From: DATNPH01 sp036703315
GTDB lineage: Bacteria > Cyanobacteriota > Cyanobacteriia > Cyanobacteriales > Coleofasciculaceae
DNA: 64,000 nucleotides
Assembly: GCA_036703315.1 (NCBI GenBank)
Contig: DATNPH010000014.1
Coordinates: forward strand, 1 to 64,000
Direction of reading: 5' to 3'
A model generated the notes under the pieces. That model was not told the DNA's origin. It searched no databases and saw nothing but the letters and a program-made list of their open reading frames with translations. How positions within the stretch are numbered: position 1 is the first letter of the stretch; every line of letters starts with the position of its first letter. Shown here piece after piece: positions 35,029 to 43,750 of this stretch. The translations under genes were made by a program, and so were the position numbers.

Positions 35029-35333
35029 GGTTTCCTCCTTACCTATGTCTACATGTCTCGTCAACATCAATAGACGTTATCACGACCTTTCGTTATTCTT
35101 ATGACTTTGCAATGAAGTTTAAAATTTGTTTGAGGATTTTGTTGAAAAGTGTAAAATTGTCAGAAAAATCTTAAAATCAGCTACTTATACTAACAAAGTT
35201 TAAGGATAAATCCCAGTTTTTGGAAGGATGAGCGTGGAATATAGATTTGTAAGAGTTTTGGTTTTTGTGGTGTAGTCTGCAAAGCCTGCCTGTTAGTCTC
35301 CGCCACTCTCACTATATTATCCAGCAGGTTTAC

Positions 35334-36533
35334 ATGAACTTTCAGCTTGAATACGGCACTCTCTCCAATCCTAGAGAATCTCAACGCCTTGGGGACATCC
35401 TTTGTCAATGCTTCAACGAATCTGTCAGCGACTGGCAATTCTATCTGAATAGCCTTGGTCAAGAGAACTTTCGAGTGATTCGTCGTGCCGGAGACGTTGC
35501 TGGCGGATTAGCGATTTTACAAATGAATCAGTGGTTTGGCTCTGAGCCTATACCCATGGCAGGGATTGCCTCTGTGGGAGTGCCACCAGAGCATCGCGGT
35601 ATGGGTGTAGCGGTTGACTTGCTAAGCCATACCCTCAGAGAACTCTATGCGAAGGGAGTGCCCCTCTCAACCCTCTATGCTGCCACTCAACGCCCCTATC
35701 GAAAAGTGGGATACGAACAAGCCGGAACTTGTTGCCGCTTTGAACTACCAATCGAGAGTATCAGGGTAGATGTTAGCCAAACGCTTGGAAAAGAGATTCG
35801 TAGCATTCCCATGCAGCCTGTTTCACCCAATCCTGAACGATTCCAAAATCTCTATCGACAATGGGCGATTAAAAATAATGGCAACCTAGACCGAAATCAG
35901 GTGATGTGGCAGCTATTGGTTCAGCCGCAAGGCGAAGAAGTCGTTTATGCCTATCTGATTGGCAGTGAAGCTCAACCTGAGGGTTATGTCATCTTTAGCC
36001 AAAAGAGGACAGTTGTAGATTACGACCTTTGGATCAGAGATTGGGTAGCTTTGACTCCAATAGCGGCACGTCGTCTATGGCTGTTCATTGCAGACCACCG
36101 TTCCCAAGCCCAAAAGGTGCTGTGGCGTGGTTCTGTCATCGACCCTCTATTGTTGCTACTCTCAGAGCAGAGTCAGCAAGTCCGCCATCTGGAGCGCTGG
36201 TTGCTACGGGTGGTTGATGTTTCCAAAGCGTTGGAGAAACGGGGCTATCCAGTAGAAGTGGAAACTCAGTTGCATCTGGAAGTTTGGGATGATTTGCTGC
36301 CTGAGAATAAGGGACGGTTTATCTTGAGAGTTTCTGAGGGTAGAGGTGAGGTGACTAGGGGAGGTAGGGGCGAGTTGCAGTTAGATGTTCGGGGACTTGC
36401 ACCGCTGTTTACAGGACTATTGACACCTTATCAGTTGCAACTTACTGGTCAAATCAAAGCCAGTGATTCTGCTGTTGCAGTTGCCACTCAGCTGTTTAGT
36501 GGTTCAGAACCGTGGATGCCTGATAAATTTTGA
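35334..36533 (+). CDS. GNAT acetyltransferase, Eis-like
   Basis: A 399-aa protein with the three-part Eis layout: an N-terminal GNAT domain (acetyl-CoA motif VGVPPEHRGMGVAVDLLSHT, then LYAATQRPYRKVGYEQAG), a second GNAT-like domain (IFSQKRTVVDYDLWIRDWVA) and a C-terminal sterol-carrier-like domain (VRGLAPLFTGLLTPYQLQLT). Eis proteins acetylate amines, including aminoglycosides; the substrate here is unknown. ATG at 35334 gives the natural start MNFQLEYG. Confidence 0.88.
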   Translation: MNFQLEYGTLSNPRESQRLGDILCQCFNESVSDWQFYLNSLGQENFRVIRRAGDVAGGLAILQMNQWFGSEPIPMAGIASVGVPPEHRGMGVAVDLLSHTLRELYAKGVPLSTLYAATQRPYRKVGYEQAGTCCRFELPIESIRVDVSQTLGKEIRSIPMQPVSPNPERFQNLYRQWAIKNNGNLDRNQVMWQLLVQPQGEEVVYAYLIGSEAQPEGYVIFSQKRTVVDYDLWIRDWVALTPIAARRLWLFIADHRSQAQKVLWRGSVIDPLLLLLSEQSQQVRHLERWLLRVVDVSKALEKRGYPVEVETQLHLEVWDDLLPENKGRFILRVSEGRGEVTRGGRGELQLDVRGLAPLFTGLLTPYQLQLTGQIKASDSAVAVATQLFSGSEPWMPDKF

Positions 36534-36644
36534 TACCATCCTTCCAAAAAACGAATTACTCCGCCTTCCCTAGTAAAGCGGAGCATCTCACATTTCTGTC
36601 CTCGGATTAAGCTGTCATCCTATTGATTTCATAACAAGTGTTGC

Positions 36645-37058
36645 TCAAGAAGTAGCATCTTTAATAGCTTGCTTTGCACCCTTAGCCGTGTCCTCAACTC
36701 GCTCTTTAACACCTTTTTTGTCTAAGTTATCGGGGTCGCCACTAAAGAACCCTTGGCGAGCATTAAGGTCTACTGTTTCAGGGATATTTTCACCGAGCTT
36801 CTTAATGTTCTTCAAACCAGTATCGCCAATTCGTCTTTCAGGACTGTCACCCAGGTCTTCTGCCTTTTGTTGAATTTTTTTGATAGTAGCATCGTCTACT
36901 TTGTAAGAATCCACCTCTAGGCTCACTGGCTTAGCTTGCGCTTGAAACGATGCGCTGTAGCTGAAAGCAGGAATGACTAGAAATGTAATTGCTGCTAGAC
37001 AAACACTTATAATCTGGCGTAGTCTAATTTTTGGCAGCCAAGAAATTACTCGATTCAT
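36645..37058 (-). CDS. small exported cyanobacterial protein
   Basis: A 137-aa protein with signal peptide (IISVCLAAITFLVIPAFSYS) and a short, charged mature part ending in RVEDTAKGAKQAIKDATS, a probable amphipathic helix. The opening MNRVISWLPKIRLRQIISVC recalls small cyanobacterial exported or lipoprotein-like families, but I cannot assign one with confidence. Single gene. Confidence 0.65.
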   Translation of the reverse strand: MNRVISWLPKIRLRQIISVCLAAITFLVIPAFSYSASFQAQAKPVSLEVDSYKVDDATIKKIQQKAEDLGDSPERRIGDTGLKNIKKLGENIPETVDLNARQGFFSGDPDNLDKKGVKERVEDTAKGAKQAIKDATS

Positions 37059-37506
37059 GTTAATTCTCCATTAATACTGTTCAAGGGTAATGACAACTTT
37101 GGTTGAGTTGTCTTGTTTTTCAGCAAGAATATCGGAGCAGAAAACTTATGATTTTTTGACAGTGATCGCTCCGATTTCCTGAATTTTTATCTAACCCTGT
37201 GAATAGTAAAAAAATATAACTAATTTGGCATCTTCCTTGTGACGGGTTGAGATACAACGCTGAATTTTTCAGCCATTAAAAACTATCTCTTAATACATAG
37301 TAAAACCTATGCCCTAAGAAGGATGAAAGACTGATTTTGAAACTACACTGTAGCGCCAAGACAGACTAAATCTTTTATCCTTCATCCTTAAAAAGCTGTC
37401 GCTGCGTCCGCTATGCTGCTAGCGCACGCAAAGCGGTAGCGACGCTCTTGAGCGTTTACGCAGCAGACGCTACCATCCTTTACACTTCAGCCTTTAGTTA
37501 ACCTCT
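37059..37506. repeat. intergenic region with GCTCTTGAGCG palindromic repeat
   Basis: From about 37393 to 37475 lies a dispersed element with several fold-backs: CGCTGCGTCCGCTATGCTGC, GGTAGCGACGCTCTTGAGCG and TTTACGCAGCAGACGCTACC. It is flanked by ATCCTTCATCCTT and ATCCTTTACACTTCAGCC. The rest is gene-free and should include the promoter of the exported-protein gene. Confidence 0.5.
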
Positions 37507-38679
37507 TTAGCTGAGCGATCGCACAAACTTATCTAACCGATCCATCCCCTCCTGAATGGACGGTAGGTCAGTGGCGTAAGAAAGGCGGATACACTCATCG
37601 GCACCAAAGGCGATACCAGGGATTACAGCAACTTGCTGAGATTCTAGAAGAGCGTCACAGAACTCCATAGATTTTAGACCCGTCTTACTGATATTGGGAA
37701 ACATGTAGAACGCACCATCCGGTTTAGGACACAATAGTCCAGGAATGGCGTTAAGCCTTTCCAACATCACCTGTCGCCGTTCAGCAAAAGCAAGGCGCAT
37801 CTCTTCTACGCAGTCTTGTGAATCTTCCAGAGCAGCGATCGCGCCATACTGAGCAAAGGTACACACGTTTGATGTGCTGTGACCTTGAACGGTGTTTACT
37901 GCCTTAATGAGTTCTACTGAAGCCGCCAGATAGCCTAAACGCCAGCCAGTCATCGAGTAGGCTTTGGCAAATCCATTGCTGATAATTGTACGCTCAAAGA
38001 TTTCTGGGCCAACAGCACCGATACTGAGGTGTTCTGCTCCGTCATAAAGAATCCTTTCGTAAATCTCATCTGAGACAACCAAAATATCCTTTTCTACCAC
38101 AACCTCCGCCAGCGCTTTAATCTCCGCTGGTGTATAAACCATGCCAGTCGGATTAGAGGGAGAATTCAGGACAAACAGCTTTGTTTGGGGCGTTATCGCT
38201 GTCGCTAGCTGGTCAGGGGTGATTTTGTAGCCAGTAGAGGCATCAGTGGAAACGATCACTGGTGTTCCACCAACAAGCTTGACCATTTCTGGATATGAAA
38301 GCCAGTAGGGAGCAGGAATAATTACTTCATCTCCAGTTTCAATCAACGCCAGCATCAGATTGAATAGGGAATGCTTGCCACCGTTGGTGACAATGACGTT
38401 CTCGGCGTTGTAACAAAGACCATTTTCTTCTCGGAGCTTACGAGCTATGGCTTCTCGTAACCTTGGCTCTCCAGCAGCTGGTCCATACTTGGTCTTTCCT
38501 TCATCAAGCGCTTTCTTCGCAGCCGCTTTGATATGATCCGGTGTGTCGAAATCAGGTTCTCCAGCACTGAAACTACAAACATCTATCCCTTCCGCTTTCA
38601 TCGCTTTCGCCTTAGCCGCAATTGCCAGGGTTAGGGAAGGAGAGACTTGACCAACTCGTGCTGCTAGCTTCATGCTCAT
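37507..38679 (-). CDS. pyridoxal-phosphate aspartate/prephenate-type aminotransferase
   Basis: A 390-aa class I aminotransferase of subgroup I-beta. Features: AGEPDFDTPDHIKAA, TNGGKHSLFNLMLAL, NSPSNPTGMVY, VVSDEIYERILYDG, and the PLP lysine in SNGFAKAYSMTGWRLGYLAA. Such enzymes use aspartate, and many of this subgroup also transaminate prephenate, so the symbol is left blank. ATG at 38679; another ATG two codons later (38673) gives the more usual MKLAARV. Confidence 0.93.
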   Translation of the reverse strand: MSMKLAARVGQVSPSLTLAIAAKAKAMKAEGIDVCSFSAGEPDFDTPDHIKAAAKKALDEGKTKYGPAAGEPRLREAIARKLREENGLCYNAENVIVTNGGKHSLFNLMLALIETGDEVIIPAPYWLSYPEMVKLVGGTPVIVSTDASTGYKITPDQLATAITPQTKLFVLNSPSNPTGMVYTPAEIKALAEVVVEKDILVVSDEIYERILYDGAEHLSIGAVGPEIFERTIISNGFAKAYSMTGWRLGYLAASVELIKAVNTVQGHSTSNVCTFAQYGAIAALEDSQDCVEEMRLAFAERRQVMLERLNAIPGLLCPKPDGAFYMFPNISKTGLKSMEFCDALLESQQVAVIPGIAFGADECIRLSYATDLPSIQEGMDRLDKFVRSLS

Positions 38680-38826
38680 TACACCCGAAAAACTAACTGA
38701 TGAATTGAGTTATGCGAATGCACTACGCCCATGCTGCGCGATCGCATTAGCAATCTTTCTAGTTTCCCAGAGTACCTTGCAATCGCGCTCGTAATTGCCG
38801 TTTTTTTTACTTTTTGAGTTGTCCGA

Positions 38827-39012
38827 TCAGTTATTGGCTAACTGAGCAAACTTTCCGTAAAACAGTCCTTGAACTTTAGCGCGATCGCCAGAGCGCAGCT
38901 TTACCTGCACGCCATGCCCTGGCTCGACCTCGCGCCTGCGCCCCTCTCCCCACACAATGATCTGCGTCTCCAGATCACCGTCCCGTGCAATGGGGTGGAC
39001 GCGAAACCACAA
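38827..39012 (-). CDS. small hypothetical protein
   Basis: A 61-aa frame (RVHPIARDGDLETQIIVWGE; VQVKLRSGDRAKVQGLFYGK) with a plausible beta-rich composition. There is no ATG. A TTG at 39012 is the longest start and the frame is open only five codons more. The opposite strand is also open, so this may be a shadow or a shortened gene. Confidence 0.35.
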   Translation of the reverse strand: MWFRVHPIARDGDLETQIIVWGEGRRREVEPGHGVQVKLRSGDRAKVQGLFYGKFAQLANN

Positions 39013-39178
39013 GAAGCGGCAATTGAAGTTTTATTGTACTACATCGATAATACAAATGATGCGAAAATAACACCTCACCCGATTGGGTGACAAGCAGATG
39101 TTCAGCCAAGCTAAACAAAATCCAAGACAGCTTGGTTAACGCTTAGATCCTCCCTAGCCCCCTTGTCTTCGGGAGGTT

Positions 39179-39305
39179 ATACCAATTGGTCTTAAAAATG
39201 ACACAAATAGTCAAGGTAGTAGGTTGTAGCGTCCTTCCTACCACCTACTACCTAACACCTAAAACCTAATCACCGATAAGTGTCAAACATTTAACCAAAT
39301 GGTAT
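39179..39305. mobile_element. MITE-like element with imperfect inverted ends
   Basis: ATACCAATTGGTCTTAAAAA TGACAC (split here) on the left matches, in reverse complement, AGTGTCAAACATTTAACC AAATGGTAT on the right: about 25 bp of imperfect terminal repeats around roughly 75 bases. The interior has TAGGTTGTAGC and CCTACCACCTACTACC units. ATACCAAT...TGACAC ends are common in cyanobacterial MITEs. Confidence 0.5.
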
Positions 39306-39331
39306 TAGGTTCCGATACGGAAAGAAGAAAT

Positions 39332-39375
39332 CTAGCCCTCTCCGTTTCGGGGAGGGCTAGAGAGAGGTTTTTAGC
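39332..39375 (+). terminator. hairpin with T-run
   Basis: CTAGCCCTCTCC pairs with GGGGAGGGCTAG (one G-U), followed by AGAGAGGTTTTTAGC. It reads as a terminator on the plus strand, but the glmU transcript approaches from the other side. It is also a widespread repeat type. Confidence 0.4.
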
Positions 39376-39461
39376 ATTTATGCTAGAGGCTCATGAACGG
39401 CGTACACAACACAAACATGAAACTCTCTTTCCCCTACTCCCCATTTTCAACATAGGTCTAA

Positions 39462-40832
39462 TCAACTCGATGACTTATCAGGTTTGGGTTTCAAGCGCCA
39501 ACCCTGTTTTACAACTTGACGCGCACGAGCAATCACCAAGCAATCATCCGGCACATCTTCTGTTATTACAGAGCCAGCCGCTACATTCACATCTTCTCCT
39601 AGAGTGACTGGTGCGATTAGAACGCTATTAGAACCAGTTTTTGTGCGATCGCCAATTTCTGTGCGATGCTTCTTCACCCCGTCGTAATTAGCGGTAATCG
39701 TACCAGCACCAATATTTACCTTATTCCCCAGCTTTGCATCTCCCAAATAAGACAGGTGGGCAACATTTGTGCGATCACCTAATGTGGCATTTTTCAGCTC
39801 GACAAAATTTCCAATACGGCAGGATTCTCCCACCTCTACATGACCCCGTAAATGGGCGTAGGGGCCAATCCGAGTGCCATCCTTGACAACACTATCACTC
39901 ACCACCGAAAACAGCGCCGTCACATTCTGACCCAACTGACTATTTTCTATCAGGCTTCCTGGTCCAATCCGACTACCAGAACCAATTTTTGTCTTGCCCC
40001 GCAGATGAGTTTGGGCTTCGATAATCACATCAGGCTGTAATTCCACCGTGTCATCAATCGTGATGCTGTCGGGATTAATTAACGTCACCCCCGCCCTCAT
40101 CCAGGCATCCTTCACTCGCGTTTGCAAAATTTCGTAAGCACTGGCAAGCTGTTTACGGTCATTGATGCCGAGAATTTCCTGGTAATCCTCAACATCCACC
40201 ACCATCACTTGCTCCAAGTAGTTAACGGCGTCTGTTATGTAATACTCCTTCTGATCATTATTTGCCTGTAATTTTGGCAGCACGTTTGCCAGTTGAGACC
40301 AGTTGAAGCAATAGACACCTGCATTAATGCGACGATTTTGCTTTTGAGCTGCTGTGCAGTCTCGGTCTTCTACAATCTGTTGAAGTCGATTTTGAGTATC
40401 GCAAAAAACGCGCCCGTAGCCTTTTGGGTCTGGCAATTGGGCGGTGAGAAGGGTGGCGGAATTTTGATGAGTTTGATGCGTCTCCAACAACTGTTTAATC
40501 GTGTTGGGTCGCAATAGAGGAACATCACCATTCAAGACCAGCAAGTCGCCAGTAAATCCTTCCAAGTAAGGTATAAGTTGTTGAGCGGCATGACCGGTTC
40601 CCAGTTGCTCGGTCTGTTCAACAAATTCTAGACCCGTATGAGCTTCCAGAGATTTTTTTACCTGTTCACTCTGATATCCGACAATGACGAGAATCCGCGA
40701 GGGTTCAACAGACAGACAACTTTTTAGAACTCGTTCAACCAGCGAAACCGAACCCAAATTGTGACAAACCTTAGGTAGGTCTGATTTCATCCGTGTCCCG
40801 CGTCCTGCCGCTAGAATGGCTACTGCAACCAT
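39462..40832 (-). CDS. glmU: bifunctional GlmU: UDP-GlcNAc pyrophosphorylase / GlcN-1-P acetyltransferase
   Basis: Makes UDP-N-acetylglucosamine for peptidoglycan and polysaccharide. The N-terminal uridyltransferase half has VAILAAGRGTRMKSDLPKVC and EQLGTGHAAQQL. The C-terminal half is a left-handed beta helix of hexapeptide repeats (DGTRIGPYAHLRGHVEVGES; NIGAGTITANYDGVKKHRTE). 456 aa. It follows an HD-GYP regulator by 21 bases on the same strand, so they are probably one transcript. Confidence 0.97.
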   Translation of the reverse strand: MVAVAILAAGRGTRMKSDLPKVCHNLGSVSLVERVLKSCLSVEPSRILVIVGYQSEQVKKSLEAHTGLEFVEQTEQLGTGHAAQQLIPYLEGFTGDLLVLNGDVPLLRPNTIKQLLETHQTHQNSATLLTAQLPDPKGYGRVFCDTQNRLQQIVEDRDCTAAQKQNRRINAGVYCFNWSQLANVLPKLQANNDQKEYYITDAVNYLEQVMVVDVEDYQEILGINDRKQLASAYEILQTRVKDAWMRAGVTLINPDSITIDDTVELQPDVIIEAQTHLRGKTKIGSGSRIGPGSLIENSQLGQNVTALFSVVSDSVVKDGTRIGPYAHLRGHVEVGESCRIGNFVELKNATLGDRTNVAHLSYLGDAKLGNKVNIGAGTITANYDGVKKHRTEIGDRTKTGSNSVLIAPVTLGEDVNVAAGSVITEDVPDDCLVIARARQVVKQGWRLKPKPDKSSS

Positions 40833-40853
40833 GATGAGGTATTGGCTTTGCTG

Positions 40854-41981
40854 CTACCAGCTTTCAGATTTTCGCTCACTGATGATAACACTTGCTTTAC
40901 CTAGTTCAACTCCTTCTAATTGTTCAGAACTCGCAGTCGATGCTGGTGCTTCTCCCCTGTGAGCTAATTTAATAAATTCGGTAAACTGCTCCATCAGCTT
41001 AGGATTGCGCCAACCTTTTTCAGTTTCCTGAACCATCATTTCTAAGGCTTCTGCTGGAGTAAATGCCGATTTATAGGGACGCTCGCTGGTCAAAGCGTCG
41101 TAGATATCAATAATTTGGAAGACTTGAGCCAGATAGGGAATTTCATCACCAACTAGTCCATCCGGATAACCACTGCCGTCCCAACGTTCATGGTGATGAC
41201 GAATAATCGGGATAACACCTCGCATCGTTCGCAGTGGCTTGCAAATTTTTTCGCCAATCATGACGTGCTGGTTCATGATTTCCCGCTCTTCGGGAGTAAA
41301 TCGCCCTTTTTTCAGCAGCACCGCATCAGGAATTCCAACTTTGCCAATGTCATGCAGGTAGCCACCCCACATCAAATTCCGAATGTCTGCTCTTGGTAGC
41401 TGGATATATTCACCAAAGGCTTTACCCATCTCAACGAGTCGCTCACAATGATCACCCGTGTTAGGGTCACGGCTTTCGACGGCTCTAGCCATTGAGAAAA
41501 GAACCTGTTCAGCGTGGTCTAAATCTTCATTAAGGCGCTTTTGGCGAACCAGAGATTTAACCCGTGCCGCCAGTTCTAAGCGGTCGAAGGGTTTGCTCAG
41601 AAAGTCATCTCCTCCAGCTTCGATGCCCATGATACGCGAGCGCCTATCGTTGAGTGCCGTGATAAATACCACCGGAATTAGGCGAGTTTGTTCATCTTCC
41701 TTAAGACGCCGACACACCTCAAAGCCATCCATTCCTGGCATCATCACGTCTAGGAGAATCAGATCAGGATTGCCCTCGACGACGCGCTTTAGAGCCTTGG
41801 GACCACTGTCTGCCTCTAGTACCTCGTAACCTTCCACTGACAAAAGCGCCACAGCTGTCATCCGGCTGGATGGATGATCATCAACTACTAAGATTTTTGG
41901 TTGATCGGAATCCATGAAATTCGTTGAGGGAGGACTTATTTCCGATTTGGATAACGTCGAAGCACCTGAGAAATCCAACAT
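40854..41981 (-). CDS. response regulator with HD-GYP phosphodiesterase domain
   Basis: A two-domain, 375-aa protein. Residues ~27-145 form a receiver domain (ILVVDDHPSSRMTAVALLSV; LILLDVMMPGMDGFEVCRRL with the phospho-acceptor Asp; SKPFDRLEL). Residues ~160-340 form an HD-GYP domain with HDIGKVGIPDAVL, the HHHERWDGSGYPDG loop and IDIYDALTSERPYK. HD-GYP proteins hydrolyse cyclic di-GMP. Two ATG starts, 41981 and 41915; the second gives a normal receiver start. glmU follows 21 bases downstream. Confidence 0.93.
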   Translation of the reverse strand: MLDFSGASTLSKSEISPPSTNFMDSDQPKILVVDDHPSSRMTAVALLSVEGYEVLEADSGPKALKRVVEGNPDLILLDVMMPGMDGFEVCRRLKEDEQTRLIPVVFITALNDRRSRIMGIEAGGDDFLSKPFDRLELAARVKSLVRQKRLNEDLDHAEQVLFSMARAVESRDPNTGDHCERLVEMGKAFGEYIQLPRADIRNLMWGGYLHDIGKVGIPDAVLLKKGRFTPEEREIMNQHVMIGEKICKPLRTMRGVIPIIRHHHERWDGSGYPDGLVGDEIPYLAQVFQIIDIYDALTSERPYKSAFTPAEALEMMVQETEKGWRNPKLMEQFTEFIKLAHRGEAPASTASSEQLEGVELGKASVIISERKSESW

Positions 41982-42262
41982 GATCTAATGCAACCAGAGA
42001 CTGTACAGTAGGCTAGAAATAGCTTTTTTCGCAATAAGTGTTGTTACAACCTTTTATGGCATAGCTATTCAAGAGATCTTTAGTATTTTAAACTTTAAAA
42101 CGTCGAGTTAAAAGCTTAAGTTAGTATTCTCAATACTTTAAATATTTATTTTTCATGGTAAGATTACCTAGGCTTTCAGTGAAGCAACCTAGTGCAAGTT
42201 CAAGGACGTTTTTGTGCAATAGTCGGTGAAGGGAACAAAGCGTTTCAGATGTTCCTCCTTCT

Positions 42263-43171
42263 TCAATAATCTCCTCTTGCTTCACTTGCATCCTTTAACC
42301 AACGTCTGTGCCAACGAGAGGTTGGTTCCAGGGAAGACGCCTGTTGTTCCATTTTACGACGGTGTGAAATGTCGTGAGCTGGGTCACATAAATTAGGGTC
42401 GCGGTAAGGAATAGCAGCACGAGTCTGCAAATGTTCTTGCGATCGCTTTGAGAGAGGCGGTAAATCAGTAGTACTGAAGCTGGCTACGGTTCCTGGTTGT
42501 CGTCCTCCTACCTGTAACGTTGAGCCAATCTTCAACCCAGCCGCGATTAGGGCACTTCGCACAGACGCAGCACAGGAGTAGGTGGCAAGTCTCCCATCTA
42601 TTGCACAGCATTTAGCTAATAGCTGGAGGAATTCAACTGTCCACAACTGAGGGCAACGGGGTGGAGAAAAGGGATCGAGAAAAATGGCATCCGCTTGAAA
42701 GTTTGACTGATGCAATTGCCCAATTGTTGTTCTGGCATCGCCAAGGAGTAGTTGAGCATGCAATCGGTCAGTTTGAACGTGGAACGATGTTGCCAGTTGC
42801 AACAATTCGGGGATAGGCTGAGCCGTGTTATTGAGTAAATTATGCGCGATCGCGGCTCTTGGTACAGTGGGATCTAATTCCAGAGCAACTAGCTCAACAC
42901 GGCAACTAGGATTGTTTGTCCAAATGGCTTCTAGGGCACTAGCTGTGTTATAGCCTAGACCATAGCAGACATCAAGCAAGCGCACTAAAGGCTTTTGAGC
43001 TTTCTCTACTAGCTGGCATGGTTTCACAAACTTCAGCAGCGCTTCTTCTTTTGCGCCTTGAACACTGTGAAACGATTCCCCAAATTCAGTTGAGAAGAAG
43101 GTAAATGAGCCATCAGCTGTTAGCTGCGGTGTGAAGATGCTAGTGTCTTGCATTATTAAACGTGCAGGCAA
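42263..43171 (-). CDS. mnmD: MnmD-like tRNA wobble-uridine methyltransferase (DUF752)
   Basis: A stand-alone version of the methyltransferase half of MnmC, which completes 5-methylaminomethyl-2-thiouridine at tRNA position 34. Features: TADGSFTFFSTEFGESFHSV (the usual opening), LLDVCYGLGYNTASALEAIW (SAM motif I), AIFLDPFSPPRCPQLWTVEF and RLATYSCAASVRSAL, with GLKIGSTLQVGGRQPGTVAS. 302 aa. Named by family resemblance. Confidence 0.85.
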   Translation of the reverse strand: MPARLIMQDTSIFTPQLTADGSFTFFSTEFGESFHSVQGAKEEALLKFVKPCQLVEKAQKPLVRLLDVCYGLGYNTASALEAIWTNNPSCRVELVALELDPTVPRAAIAHNLLNNTAQPIPELLQLATSFHVQTDRLHAQLLLGDARTTIGQLHQSNFQADAIFLDPFSPPRCPQLWTVEFLQLLAKCCAIDGRLATYSCAASVRSALIAAGLKIGSTLQVGGRQPGTVASFSTTDLPPLSKRSQEHLQTRAAIPYRDPNLCDPAHDISHRRKMEQQASSLEPTSRWHRRWLKDASEARGDY

Positions 43172-43750
43172 ACAAAGTCTGTTTCCAAATTTAATGAGCT
43201 ACTTCCAGAGTATGTCTTTCTAGAGTAAACATTCCTATCTAGACAAACGAGCAACGTTTTGAGTAAATGTACTTAAATCAATCCGAGTTCCTAACAAGTT
43301 CTCTTTTCTTCACAGGGTGGTTAGGGAAAGATACGTTGAGCGATTTGTGCATCAACTGTTACCCCCTAGAGTCCTTCACTAACACCCATTGCATTTCGCA
43401 ATATTTAGCATAGATTTTTTGAATCGTATCTATCCTGGGCAGTAAAATCTCAATGGCTTAAGAAAAAATTTACTTCAATATTGAATTTTACTGAGGTAGT
43501 CTATGGTATTTTTGCCTTATTGAAGAAGGCAGAGGGCAGAAAAAGGAAGGCAGAAAGGGGGAGTGTCAGGGGGATTGTTTCCCCTCAGTCACGCCCAGCC
43601 ACTGAATACCTTCAGTGGGGGATTGTAACCATTGATCCAAATCCTTCGCCCGAAGCCTTGGGAAGAAGGCAGGAGGATTTTCCTTCTGCATAAGAGCCCT
43701 TTGCATAAGAGCCTTTCTTGTTCAAAACTCACTAAACCTAGGGTAATGCC
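43172..43750. other. intergenic region upstream of the TPS operon
   Basis: 580 bases without a gene. GAAGGCAGAGGGCAG and GAAGGCAGAAAGGGGGAG filler repeats lie near 43525. A CCACTGAATACCTTCAGTGG fold-back lies near 43598. The operon promoter is presumably near 43640-43740, but no clear -10/-35 pair is seen. Confidence 0.4.

Larger units (their letters stand above)
39013..39461. other. repeat-rich intergenic region
   Basis: 450 bases without a gene, holding the MITE-like element at 39179-39305 and the hairpin at 39332-39360, both listed separately. A CCCCTACTCCCCATTTTCAA segment near 39432 is a common filler type. Confidence 0.5.

Noticed and set aside
43481..43693. 70-aa frame upstream of the TPS operon
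   Set aside because: Encoded by GAAGGCAGA-type filler repeats; no coding features.
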